NCBI GenBank assembly: GCA_012656075.1
Contig: JAAKBF010000214.1
Location: 726,957-790,956 of the forward strand
Direction: 5' to 3'
Length of the DNA stretch: 64,000 bases
From: Phytophthora hibernalis
Lineage: Eukaryota; Oomycota; Peronosporomycetes; Peronosporales; Peronosporaceae
The position numbers and the translations under genes were made by a program. This document shows positions 43,443 through 53,392 of the stretch, one piece after another; the stretch's first letter is position 1; the number at the start of each line of letters is the position of its first letter. The notes under the pieces were generated by a model. The model ran no database searches, had not been told where the DNA came from, and worked only from the letters and a program-made list of their open reading frames with translations.

Positions 43443-44752
43443 ATGAGCGAAGTTCGGTGGAAATGGAGCTCTGCTGCTCGTCAGACGAAGGAACTATCCA
43501 TTCCAGACAAAGTTCCTGTTGAGGCCGTCATTGGAAGAGGAGGAAGCTATTGCAGATCGTTGCGAGAAACGCACGGAGTTAGCTGTATTGTGGATGCCGA
43601 CGTTCGTAAGATGACACTGAAAGGAGACCAAACCAACTTGAGGGGCGCCGAAGATGAACTTTCTGAGCTATTTGCCAGGTTTGAAATCGCTAATCCTCTA
43701 GCGGAAAGTCTGATTGGAAACATGACACGCACCGACTCGAGCCGTCAAAGTCGCTACGACCCAAGCCGTCAAAGTCGCTACGATCCAAGCCGTCAAAGTA
43801 GCAGCAACTCAACCCGTCAAAGTCGCAGCAAACCACGATGTGTTCATGTAATTGATCCATCGGCACAATGGTTGTTTGAAATTGGGAAATCAAGCGATGA
43901 TAATGTGAAAGACCATCGATATCGTCTCAAACAAATTGATCAACGAGAGAGTACTGCTAGTGCGGCAGGCTCGGAAAATGATTTCGCACCGTTGAATCCT
44001 TGGATCACGGAATTTGATGAGCGCAAAACAGGTAACTTCGCGAAAAAGACACCAGAGACATCCTGTGAGGTCAGTATCGCGTTTGGAACACTGTGCTTCA
44101 AACCGTTGTCGACCCGCTTTCCCAAGGCAACCATATCCTGGACGGAGCTCCAGGAACTGAAGCTTTGCAAGGACTTTCAAGTGTGGTGGACTAACGTGTG
44201 CGTACGCACTTCGTTAACAACGGTAGCTCTGTTAAAGCAGCTTGAAGTTGAGATGGAGAAGGGTGTGCCTCAATTCAGCACAATCTTGGTAACTCTCGCG
44301 GACAAACGGAAAGTGTACGAACTCGATTATCATCTTGTCGACGGGAAGTGGAAACTTCAGAGCGGTCATGCTAGACGGGTGGTCCGCAGTACGTTTGATG
44401 TCGTTGTAGACAACGGTACTTCCTTGCGTGTGCGTGGATTCACCTGTGGGACGATCTCCAACGATGTTCTGGGCAACCTGGAGCAACACGTTAACTTTTC
44501 GACCCCTGCCACAAACAACTTGTTTGACACGAAGGTGGCCTTGCGTCGATCTGCGCCGTATGGTCTGGAGCTGAGGTGGGCGGTACCGAAGTTGAAATTC
44601 CACCTGGAGTTCAAAGGTGTGCACTTCACGGTTTCTTGGACCCGGATCGTAAGGAGTTCCGTCTCGAGTGTCGTTTGCCAGCAGTGGATGAAAAGCAGAG
44701 CAATGAGCGTCAAGAACTGCTGAGACGAGTGCTGCAGCTAATTCGTGATTGA
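43443..44752 (+). CDS. KH-domain RNA-binding protein with novel C-terminal region
   Basis: It starts at the ATG of MSEVRWKWSS, below a perfect core promoter. Residues about 24-80 form a type I KH domain: PVEAVIGRGGSYCRSLRE contains the G-x-x-G loop (GRGG), followed by CIVDAD and MTLKGDQTNLRGAEDEL. Residues about 98-130 hold four imperfect copies of S-R-Q-S-R-Y-D-P. The remaining 290 residues are a conserved-looking region of unknown family (VWWTNVCVRTSLTTV, LDYHLVDGKWKLQ, LRWAVPKLKF). As read, the frame ends at 44723. One base lost in a TTT run at about 44636 would restore a better ending (FRLECRLP ... RVLQLIRD, TGA at 44750), which the duplicate at 31526 also has. Likely function: RNA binding. 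Confidence 0.7.
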
Positions 44753-45050
44753 GAGCATCTAACTATTTGTGTGAACTCTCCTCAAAGTTAAGTTTGTACC
44801 GTTTTAGTGCATTGAAGCATTCTAGCAGAAGGAGATTTGTGAGCTCAACAAGGTGATATTGAAACTCAATTGACGTAACACTGTTTCATGCGGAGTTTCT
44901 AGTCAGACTTCACAGCAACAATTAATCTTTGTTTACTGCTGCAGTAAATGGTCTTCCCGTTAGCCAGAAAACTATGACGTTTTGTGACTTCTTTGAAAGC
45001 CGTTTGCATTTTTCAATCTCCACTAAGACAAACCACGTATCATTCAAGAA

Positions 45051-46759
45051 ATGCTGCCGCCACCACTCCACACCGTTCAATTGGCGCTACCAGCGTCGCT
45101 GCAAGCTCTTTCGCACGTCGAACAACTCGTGAGCGACTTTCTAATCCCTTCCACCATCGACGCCGCTGTGTACCTCGATCTGCGCGAAGTTCTCAGGAGA
45201 TATTCTCACGTTCTCCATGTGGCAGTTGGAGCCATGGATGGAGCCGCCACCAGAGGAAAATTGGCCATTTGTCGGCAACTTTACACGACTCGAAACGAAG
45301 GCTGCTCGCTCACAGCTTTCACTGGGGCTGCAGCTAATGGACATCTTGAGGTTTTGCAGTGGATTTTAAGTCGTTTCCCAGAGTTCGAGAGCTCCGTGGA
45401 ACAGCTTGTCGCGGCCGCAAGAAATGGTCACGTCCGAGTGGTGGAGTTTCTACAACCAGATTTTGGTTTCCGTGAGCTTGAGGCCGCTTTGGAAGCTGCT
45501 GCTGCAAATGGACACGTAAACGTGGCAGCTATTCTACTGCCGTACATGAATGAATGTGTTAAATGTGGAGAGGGCCCTTGTCGCTGCAGCAACTAATGGA
45601 CAAGTGGAGATAATACAGTATATGCTTGAGAGGTATAATGGACGACATCTAGTTCGGGTGCAGGGTGCTTTGGAAGCAGCTGTGCGAAACGACCAAGTCG
45701 AGGTGATGGAGATACTGATTGGGCTATGTTTTTATGACTACCTTGCGAAGGAACATGCACTCTTGGCTGCTTCACAGAAAGGAAATTTGAACATGGTCAC
45801 TCGAATGATGGATATAGGCCAAATTGATATGCTAGCGTTTGGACATGCGCTGAGGGAAGCAGGAAAATTTGATCGCTGTGATGTAGTCGAATACCTTTTG
45901 AGGCAGTTTTCTCGTTTCGATGTGTCGCCGATCGATTGTACTAGACATTCTAAGTGGTTTTGGGACAAACCGCTTACTGTGGTGTATTTGAATTTGCTTT
46001 TGGAAGCTGTGGAATCTGGCCGTATGACTCAGGTAAAGATTTTGCTTGACTGGAGTGAGTGCGAGGCCCCTCTCGCATTCCAGAAAGCAGTAGTCAGCAA
46101 CCAGTGGGAAGTCGCGAAAATGGTGGTGAGTTCTTACAGTACAAGAAGTCGATTGCGTCATTTGGATGTTCTGGTAGCTGGATCAGCTGCGGAATATGCT
46201 GCGAAGAAAGGAGATGTTGAAATGGCCACTTCTTGTCGACAAAGTGGACGCCTTTGAGGCAAGATCAGCGCTAAAAGTTGCAGTGGAGAGCGACCACGTC
46301 GAAATTGTGAAGATTTTTATCAAACACAGTAGCCCATATTTTACAGTTGATGCGTTGATCTGTGCTGCAATGCGCCGTCGACTAGGGATGGTTGAATATT
46401 TACTTGCCCACTGCGATCAAGACACCGTTATTCAAGAGTTCACGAGTGTGGCGTCAGCTGGCGACATTGAGGTGTCTAAATTGTTGCTGGGGAAGTGCAG
46501 TCCTGGGACGTACACTGGTATTTTCACGCGTGCTGCGGAAAACAATTTGTTGTACATTGTGCGATTGCTGCTCGATGATTCGTGCGCTGTAAATTGTGGG
46601 CTAATCACCGCGGCTGCAAAAGGCAACACAGAAGTTGTGAAGTTGCTGGTGGAGAAGTGCGATGCGTTGTCTATCACGTACGCCCTGGAAGCAGCAGCGA
46701 TGGAGGGCCAACTGGATGTTGTACTATTGCTACGAGGCCGATGTGTTGAGATAATATAG
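45051..46759 (+). pseudogene. Ankyrin-repeat protein, paralogue C (two frameshifts)
   Basis: Full-length relative of A and B. It starts at MLPPPLHTVQL and ends at a TAG at 46757-46759. Two breaks are visible. GAAT is duplicated at about 45547 (GAATGAATG), adding four bases. GA is lost at about 46223, where A and B read MAEL but C reads MAT. Both differ in site and type from those in A and B. An imperfect Inr/FPR motif (CATTTTTCAATCTCC, about 45006) lies upstream. The last codons and stop (GTTGAGATAATATAG) are also the first bases of every unit in the adjacent effector array. Confidence 0.78.
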
Positions 46760-47008
46760 ATTAACTCACAGTTTGCAATCAGTAGCGTTAGCAGTACAGT
46801 TAAGTGTATGTGCGAACACTAATCCAGACGTCAAAATCGTAGTCAACGTTAATCCATTTTAGCAACAACTTCGAAGTTGGAGATATTAATAAAGAATGAT
46901 AGTACCGGTACAGTATCAACTACAACTTCAAGCGCAATATTCAAAGGGCGTGCGCCAAAATGTTGTTATTCACCCGCTCTCCAAATTACAGATTGCTATG
47001 TTTCCTGC

Positions 47009-47022
47009 TCATTCTGCAATTT
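47009..47022 (+). promoter_or_regulatory. Perfect Inr/FPR core promoter pointing antisense into the effector
   Basis: TCATTCTGCAATTT, preceded by GC, fits the longer consensus GCTCATTYYNCAWTTT at every position. It lies on the plus strand about 150 bp past the original stop position of effector copy 1 and would drive transcription into the effector's 3' end. The same motif is in the other units, for example 49221-49234 in unit 2. Whether it is active is unknown. Confidence 0.6.
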
Positions 47023-47042
47023 TCTCGCTGAAAAGCACAATT

Positions 47043-47612
47043 TTATCCTGCAAAACGCTCTACACGGACCTTCAACGCGACACTGGCCCACTGTCGACCA
47101 AAATCTCGCGGTTGGATGTCGAGAGTAGTATCAATAGTATGGAAACTAGCGCACCCAGTAACCTGCGTCTTACTATGGGCGCCAACCAGCCAGGTACGCC
47201 TTGTAGCCCGTGTAAAGCTTGCTGTACGTCTGGTCGAAGGCCCCATTGACGTTAACGCCGATCTTCTCGGCCACTCGGCCACTCGAGCCGCCGTGTAGTC
47301 GTTGGCTTGCCAACGCTTGAACAGCCTCGACATCTTTTTGTTGTTGTTCAATGCAGCATCGAGTCTGCCCGCATCGAAGAGCGGCTTTGCTCTCTCCTCT
47401 TCGTCAAGGTCGTCTACGCTGTCTTCATCGTCGTCTTCCTCGATCGTATGGTGGCTTCGCAGGAACCGACCACGAGCTTCAAGCGCATCCATCGCCTGAA
47501 CCGAGTCGAGCGATGTCACCTTTGACAGCTGCGTCTGACCCGAGGCGGTGATCGCTTCGCCGCTTGCGAGAAAAGTGGCCGCAATCACTAGCAGAGTGTA
47601 GCACACACGCAT
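47043..47612 (-). CDS. RXLR-dEER effector, copy 1, with frameshifted C-terminus
   Basis: A secreted host-translocated effector of the oomycete RXLR class. Residues 1-20 are a hydrophobic signal peptide (cleavage likely after SGEA). RFLR at 49-52 is the RXLR motif. An acidic stretch with EER at 72-74 completes the dEER motif. Residues about 77-113 form amphipathic helices with an F-K-R-W core, as in the WY-fold effector family. At codons 110-114 an exact 8-bp tandem duplication (plus-strand TCGGCCAC twice, 47267-47282) shifts the frame. The reading continues as an Arg/Thr-rich tail to a total of 189 residues. In the other frame a Tyr-rich helix region ends at a TAG at 47173-47175, and 440 minus 8 bases is exactly 144 codons, so the duplication is the derived state. 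A perfect core promoter lies 90 bases upstream. Confidence 0.85.
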   Translation of the reverse strand: MRVCYTLLVIAATFLASGEAITASGQTQLSKVTSLDSVQAMDALEARGRFLRSHHTIEEDDDEDSVDDLDEEERAKPLFDAGRLDAALNNNKKMSRLFKRWQANDYTAARVAEWPRRSALTSMGPSTRRTASFTRATRRTWLVGAHSKTQVTGCASFHTIDTTLDIQPRDFGRQWASVALKVRVERFAG

Positions 47613-47701
47613 GATCGATCTGGCCTGGCTGGTGTTGACAAAAATAGCGTTTGAACGCTAGCAGAAACTTGTAGCGGGGTCTTGGATGCTGTGCGCGGAG
47701 C

Positions 47702-47715
47702 AAATTGCAGAATGA
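47702..47715 (-). promoter_or_regulatory. Perfect Inr/FPR core promoter of the effector (copy 1)
   Basis: The minus strand reads TCATTCTGCAATTT, 14 of 14. It lies about 90 bases upstream of the effector ATG at 47612. The same site occurs in the other units, for example 49914-49927 in unit 2. Confidence 0.8.
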
Positions 47716-47815
47716 AGATTTGGAAAGTAGAGAGGGACTGAGTGGGCTCGCCCAGTGAGCAGCTACCCTGTGGGTAGTATATTATTGTGCCTTCGCCTTA
47801 AAAGAATCCTTGCGC

Positions 47816-47920
47816 GATCAACGTGGCAGAGCTGTTAGGTTGCCTATATGGATAGCCTCCTGTATGTAGATGTACATAGTACTTAATGGTTGATCATCTA
47901 ACCGGCCAGCCACGTTGATC
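47816..47920. repeat. Inverted repeat upstream of the effector promoter (unit 1)
   Basis: GATCAACGTGGC (47816-47827) pairs with GCCACGTTGATC (47909-47920). Imperfect pairing continues inward (GTTAGGTTG against CATCTAACC). The hairpin spans 105 nt and starts about 100 bp upstream of the effector core promoter. It is present in the other units. It could be a small MITE or a regulatory cruciform or hairpin. Confidence 0.6.
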
Positions 47921-48565
47921 ACGGTTCCACACCAAACTGCAGATTCCAGAGAAATTCAACCGGTATGATTAATAACGCCAACATTGATCATTCTGTTGTC
48001 CCATTGACGAATGGGTTAATTAATACTTAAGTAGACCGTACTGTATGATTAGTATCATAGATTACATGTATTAATACCCGTGCGGATCCAGAGGAACGCT
48101 TCTTGTCGATGTGTTTTTATTTTGTCGCAGTGCCATGCTGCATATGTAGGGTACAGAACACGTCTTATTTGCCAGAAAGGTTCTTTACAATTATTTAGTG
48201 TATTAATAGCAAGTATTATACATAAATTACTTTGAAAATCGGTCGCCCTCCTCGTTAATTGCGACGCTATTTCTGTTTGATGTTGCATGAATGTAGTACT
48301 CGTGCTTTGAAAATTGATACCTGTGGTGAAGATGATGAAAGGTGCCAAGAACCTCTTAGAACGGTTTTGTCGCAGTTAGGGTGCAGAACACGTCTTATTT
48401 GCCAGAATACATATATTCTGGTCAGGGATTGGTAGTAGAATCGATATTAGTACTATACATAAATGATATTATAGTAGTATTATAAATATTATTTATAATA
48501 AACAAGACGTGTAGTCATTAGTAATAACGCAAAGTTAGTTGAAGATTAAAGGGTCGAAAACGACC

Positions 48566-48778
48566 ATGGCCGGCAACGTATCGCCTCGTGCACCGGCACT
48601 CGAAGAACTTGCTTGTCGCGCTGACGGCGTACGAAGGCATGTTCAACACGTTCACCGGGACAGAGTAAGCATTATCCGGACTAGTGCACTCCGCAGACAT
48701 GTTTGTAAATTTTACAAACATTAACAGCAAGTGGTGTTTGCAATCGTGTGTGTCTGTTTGTGCTTCCTGCAGTTCTAA
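48566..48778 (+). CDS. Candidate 49-aa tail-anchored peptide with 63-nt intron (unit 1)
   Basis: Exon 1 (48566-48664, 33 codons) starts MAGNVSPRAP. A GTAAGC donor begins a 63-nt intron (48665-48727) that ends in TTAACAG. Exon 2 (48728-48778) reads QVVFAIVCVCLCFLQF then TAA, a hydrophobic C-terminal helix typical of tail anchors. Phase and intron length fit oomycete rules. An alternative is that exon 1 is the out-of-frame relic of another protein: the neighbouring frame reads LLVALTAYEGMFNTF up to the same splice site. It repeats in units 2-7 (for example ATG at 50779). No expression evidence. Confidence 0.3.
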
Positions 48779-48962
48779 GCAAGAACTACGATGAACTTCG
48801 CAGTAGTCATTGCTACTGGTGGTGTGTGGTGCGATGGAAGGTAGGAAACTACATATACCCTTGGGAAAGAAAAAGAAGGAGTGCGGATCAAACCAGAGAC
48901 GGATTGAGATGGCTCATGGCGATACACGGACACTTGTCCACCTCATTCCTTGAACCAAGTGG

Positions 48963-51176
48963 GTTGAGATAATATAGATTAACTCACAGTTTGCAATCAG
49001 TAGCGTTAGCAGTACAGTTAAGTGTATGTGCGAACACTAATCCAGACGTCAAAATCGTAGTCAACGTTAATCCATTTTAGCAACAACTTCGAAGTTGGAG
49101 ATATTAATAAAGAATGATAGTACCGGTACAGTATCAACTTCAAGCGCAATATTCAAAGGGCGTGCGCCAAAATGTTGTTATTCACCCGCTCTCCAAATTA
49201 CAGACTGCTATGTTTCCTGCTCATTCTGCAATTTTCTCGCTGAAAAGCACAATTTTATCCTGCAAAACGCTCTACACGGACCTTCAACGCGACACTGGCC
49301 CACTGTCGACCAAAATCTCGCGGTTGGATGTCGAGAGTAGTATCAATAGTATGGAAACTAGCGCACCCAGTAACCTGCGTCTTACTATGGGCGCCAACCA
49401 GCCAGGTACGCCTTGTAGCCCGTGTAAAGCTTGCTGTACGTCTGGTCGAAGGCTCCATTGACGTTAACGCCGATCTTCTCGGCCACTCGGCCACTCGAGC
49501 CGCCGTGTAGTCGTTGGCTTGCCAACGCTTGAACAGCCTCGACATCTTTTTGTTGTTGTTCAATGCAGCATCGAGTCTGCCCGCATCGAAGAGCGGCTTT
49601 GCTCTCTCCTCTTCGTCAAGGTCGTCTACGCTGTCTTCATCGTCGTCTTCCTCGATCGTATGGTGGCTTCGCAGGAACCGACCACGAGCTTCAAGCGCAT
49701 CCATCGCCTGAACCGAGTCGAGCGATGTCACCTTTGACAGCTGCGTCTGACCCGAGGCGGTGATCGCTTCGCCGCTTGCGAGAAAAGTGGCCGCAATCAC
49801 TAGCAGAGTGTAGCACACACGCATGATCGATCTGGCCTGGCTGGTGTTGACAAAAATAGCGTTTGAACGCTAGCAGAAACTTGTAGCGGGGTCTTGGATG
49901 CTGTGCGCGGAGCAAATTGCAGAATGAAGATTTGGAAAGTAGAGAGGGACTGAGTGGGCTCGCCCAGTGAGCAGCTACCCTGTGGGTAGTATATTATTGT
50001 GCCTTCGCCTTAAAAGAATCCTTGCGCGATCAACGTGGCAGAGCTGTTAGGTTGCCTATATGGATAGCCTCCTGTATGTAGATGTACATAGTACTTAATG
50101 GTTGATCATCTAACCGGCCAGCCACGTTGATCACGGTTCCACACCAAACTGCAGATTCCAGAGAAATTCAACCGGTATGATTAATAACGCCAACATTGAT
50201 CATTCTGTTGTCCCATTGACGAATGGGTTAATTAATACTTAAGTAGACCGTACTGTATGATTAGTATCATAGATTACATGTATTAATACCCGTGCGGATC
50301 CAGAGGAACGCTTCTTGTCGATGTGTTTTTATTTTGTCGCAGTGCCATGCTGCATATGTAGGGTACAGAACACGTCTTATTTGCCAGAAAGGTTCTTTAC
50401 AATTATTTAGTGTATTAATAGCAAGTATTATACATAAATTACTTTGAAAATCGGTCGCCCTCCTCGTTAATTGCGACGCTATTTCTGTTTGATGTTGCAT
50501 GAATGTAGTACTCGTGCTTTGAAAATTGATACCTGTGGTGAAGATGATGAAAGGTGCCAAGAACCTCTTAGAACGGTTTTGTCGCAGTTAGGGTGCAGAA
50601 CACGTCTTATTTGCCAGAATACATATATTCTGGTCAGGGATTGGTAGTAGAATCGATATTAGTACTATACATAAATGATATTATAGTAGTATTATAAATA
50701 TTATTTATAATAAACAAGACGTGTAGTCATTAGTAATAACGCAAAGTTAGTTGAAGATTAAAGGGTCGAAAAACGACCATGGCCGGCAACGTATCGCCTC
50801 GTGCACCGGCACTCGAAGAACTTGCTTGTCGCGCTGACGGCGTACGAAGGCATGTTCAACACGTTCACCGGGACAGAGTAAGCATTATCCGGACTAGTGC
50901 ACTCCGCAGACATGTTTGTAAATTTTACAAACATTAACAGCAAGTGGTGTTTGCAATCGTGTGTGTCTGTTTGTGCTTCCTGCAGTTCTAAGCAAGAACT
51001 ACGATGAACTTCGCAGTAGTCATTGCTACTGGTGGTGTGTGGTGCGATGGAAGGTAGGAAACTACATATACCCTTGGGAAAGAAAAAAAGAAGGAGTGCG
51101 ATCAAACCAGAGACGGATTGAGATGGCTCATGGCGATACACGGACACTTGTCCACCTCATTCCTTGAACCAAGTGG
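48963..51176. repeat. Array unit 2
   Basis: 2214 bp. Carries effector copy 2, the antisense promoter at 49221, the effector promoter at 49914-49927 and the small spliced frame starting at 50779. Confidence 0.95.
49255..49824 (-). CDS. RXLR-dEER effector, copy 2, frameshifted C-terminus
   Basis: Same 189-residue frame as copy 1, including the 8-bp duplication. It has one visible substitution in the shifted tail (CTCCATTG for CCCCATTG), a variant shared with copy 4. The original-frame stop would be at 49385-49387. Confidence 0.83.
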   Translation of the reverse strand: MRVCYTLLVIAATFLASGEAITASGQTQLSKVTSLDSVQAMDALEARGRFLRSHHTIEEDDDEDSVDDLDEEERAKPLFDAGRLDAALNNNKKMSRLFKRWQANDYTAARVAEWPRRSALTSMEPSTRRTASFTRATRRTWLVGAHSKTQVTGCASFHTIDTTLDIQPRDFGRQWASVALKVRVERFAG

Positions 51177-53392
51177 GTTGAGATAATATAGATTAACTCA
51201 CAGTTTGCAATCAGTAGCGTTAGCAGTACAGTTAAGTGTATGTGCGAACACTAATCCAGACGTCAAAATCGTAGTCAACGTTAATCCATTTTAGCAACAA
51301 CTTCGAAGTTGGAGATATTAATAAAGAATGATAGTACCGGTACAGTATCAACTACAACTTCAAGCGCAATATTCAAAGGGCGTGCGCCAAAATGTTGTTA
51401 TTCACCCGTCTCCAAATTACAGACTGCTATGTTTCCTGCTCATTCTGCAATTTTCTCGCTGAAAAGCACAATTTTATCCTGCAAAACGCTCTACACGGAC
51501 CTTCAACGCGACACTGGCCCACTGTCGACCAAAATCTCGCGGTTGGATGTCGAGAGTAGTATCAATAGTATGGAAACTAGCGCACCCAGTAACCTGCGTC
51601 TTACTATGGGCGCCAACCAGCCAGGTACGCCTTGTAGCCCGTGTAAAGCTTGCTGTACGTCTGGTCGAAGGCCCCATTGACGTTAACGCCGATCTTCTCG
51701 GCCACTCGGCCACTCGAGCCGCCGTGTAGTCGTTGGCTTGCCAACGCTTGAACAGCCTCGACATCTTTTTGTTGTTGTTCAATGCAGCATCGAGTCTGCC
51801 CGCATCGAAGAGCGGCTTTGCTCTCTCCTCTTCGTCAAGGTCGTCTACGCTGTCTTCATCGTCGTCTTCCTCGATCGTATGGTGGCTTCGCAGGAACCGA
51901 CCACGAGCTTCAAGCGCATCCATCGCCTGAACCGAGTCGAGCGATGTCACCTTTGACAGCTGCGTCTGACCCGAGGCGGTGATCGCTTCGCCGCTTGCGA
52001 GAAAAGTGGCCGCAATCACTAGCAGAGTGTAGCACACACGCATGATCGATCTGGCCTGGCTGGTGTTGACAAAAATAGCGTTTGAACGCTAGCAGAAACT
52101 TGTAGCGGGTCTTGGATGCTGTGCGCGGAGCAAATTGCAGAATGAAGATTTGGAAAGTAGAGAGGGACTGAGTGGGCTCGCCCAGTGAGCAGCTACCCTG
52201 TGGGTAGTATATTATTGTGCCTTCGCCTTAAAAGAATCCTTGCGCGATCAACGTGGCAGAGCTGTTAGGTTGCCTATATGGATAGCCTCCTGTATGTAGA
52301 TGTACATAGTACTTAATGGTTGATCATCTAACCGGCCAGCCACGTTGATCACGGTTCCACACCAAACTGCAGATTCCAGAGAAATTCAACCGGTATGATT
52401 AATAACGCCAACATTGATCATTCTGTTGTCCCATTGACGAATGGGTTAATTAATACTTAAGTAGACCGTACTGTATGATTAGTATCATAGATTACATGTA
52501 TTAATACCCGTGCGGATCCAGAGGAACGCTTCTTGTCGATGTGTTTTTATTTTGTCGCAGTGCCATGCTGCATATGTAGGGTACAGAACACGTCTTATTT
52601 GCCAGAAAGGTTCTTTACAATTATTTAGTGTATTAATAGCAAGTATTATACATAAATTACTTTGAAAATCGGTCGCCCTCCTCGTTAATTGCGACGCTAT
52701 TTCTGTTTGATGTTGCATGAATGTAGTACTCGTGCTTTGAAAATTGATACCTGTGGTGAAGATGATGAAAGGTGCCAAGAACCTCTTAGAACGGTTTTGT
52801 CGCAGTTAGGGTGCAGAACACGTCTTATTTGCCAGAATACATATATTCTGGTCAGGGATTGGTAGTAGAATCGATATTAGTACTATACATAAATGATATT
52901 ATAGTAGTATTATAAATATTATTTATAATAAACAAGACGTGTAGTCATTAGTAATAACGCAAAGTTAGTTGAAGATTAAAGGGTCGAAAAACGACCATGG
53001 CCGGCAACGTATCGCCTCGTGCACCGGCACTCGAAGAACTTGCTTGTCGCGCTGACGGCGTACGAAGGCATGTTCAACACGTTCACCGGGACAGAGTAAG
53101 CATTATCCGGACTAGTGCACTCCGCAGACATGTTTGTAAATTTTACAAACATTAACAGCAAGTGGTGTTTGCAATCGTGTGTGTCTGTTTGTGCTTCCTG
53201 CAGTTCTAAGCAAGAACTACGATGAACTTCGCAGTAGTCATTGCTACTGGTGGTGTGTGGTGCGATGGAAGGTAGGAAACTACATATACCCTTGGGAAAG
53301 AAAAAGAAGGAGTGCGATCAAACCAGAGACGGATTGAGATGGCTCATGGCGATACACGGACACTTGTCCACCTCATTCCTTGAACCAAGTGG
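51177..53392. repeat. Array unit 3
   Basis: 2216 bp. Carries effector copy 3. Nearly identical to units 1 and 2. Confidence 0.95.
51474..52043 (-). CDS. RXLR-dEER effector, copy 3, frameshifted C-terminus
   Basis: Reads as copy 1 throughout: signal peptide, RFLR, EER, 8-bp duplication, 189 residues. The original-frame stop lies at 51604-51606. The upstream region lacks one G of a GGGG run (about 52108). Confidence 0.83.
   Translation of the reverse strand: MRVCYTLLVIAATFLASGEAITASGQTQLSKVTSLDSVQAMDALEARGRFLRSHHTIEEDDDEDSVDDLDEEERAKPLFDAGRLDAALNNNKKMSRLFKRWQANDYTAARVAEWPRRSALTSMGPSTRRTASFTRATRRTWLVGAHSKTQVTGCASFHTIDTTLDIQPRDFGRQWASVALKVRVERFAG

Noticed and set aside
47302..47551. Plus-strand frames across the effector, repeated in every unit
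   Set aside because: They are shadows of the minus-strand effector. They could lie on an antisense transcript but show no protein-like features.
47043..47612. Assignment of the effector to a named avirulence gene
   Set aside because: The RXLR-dEER class is clear, but I cannot match it to a specific Avr gene from the sequence alone.
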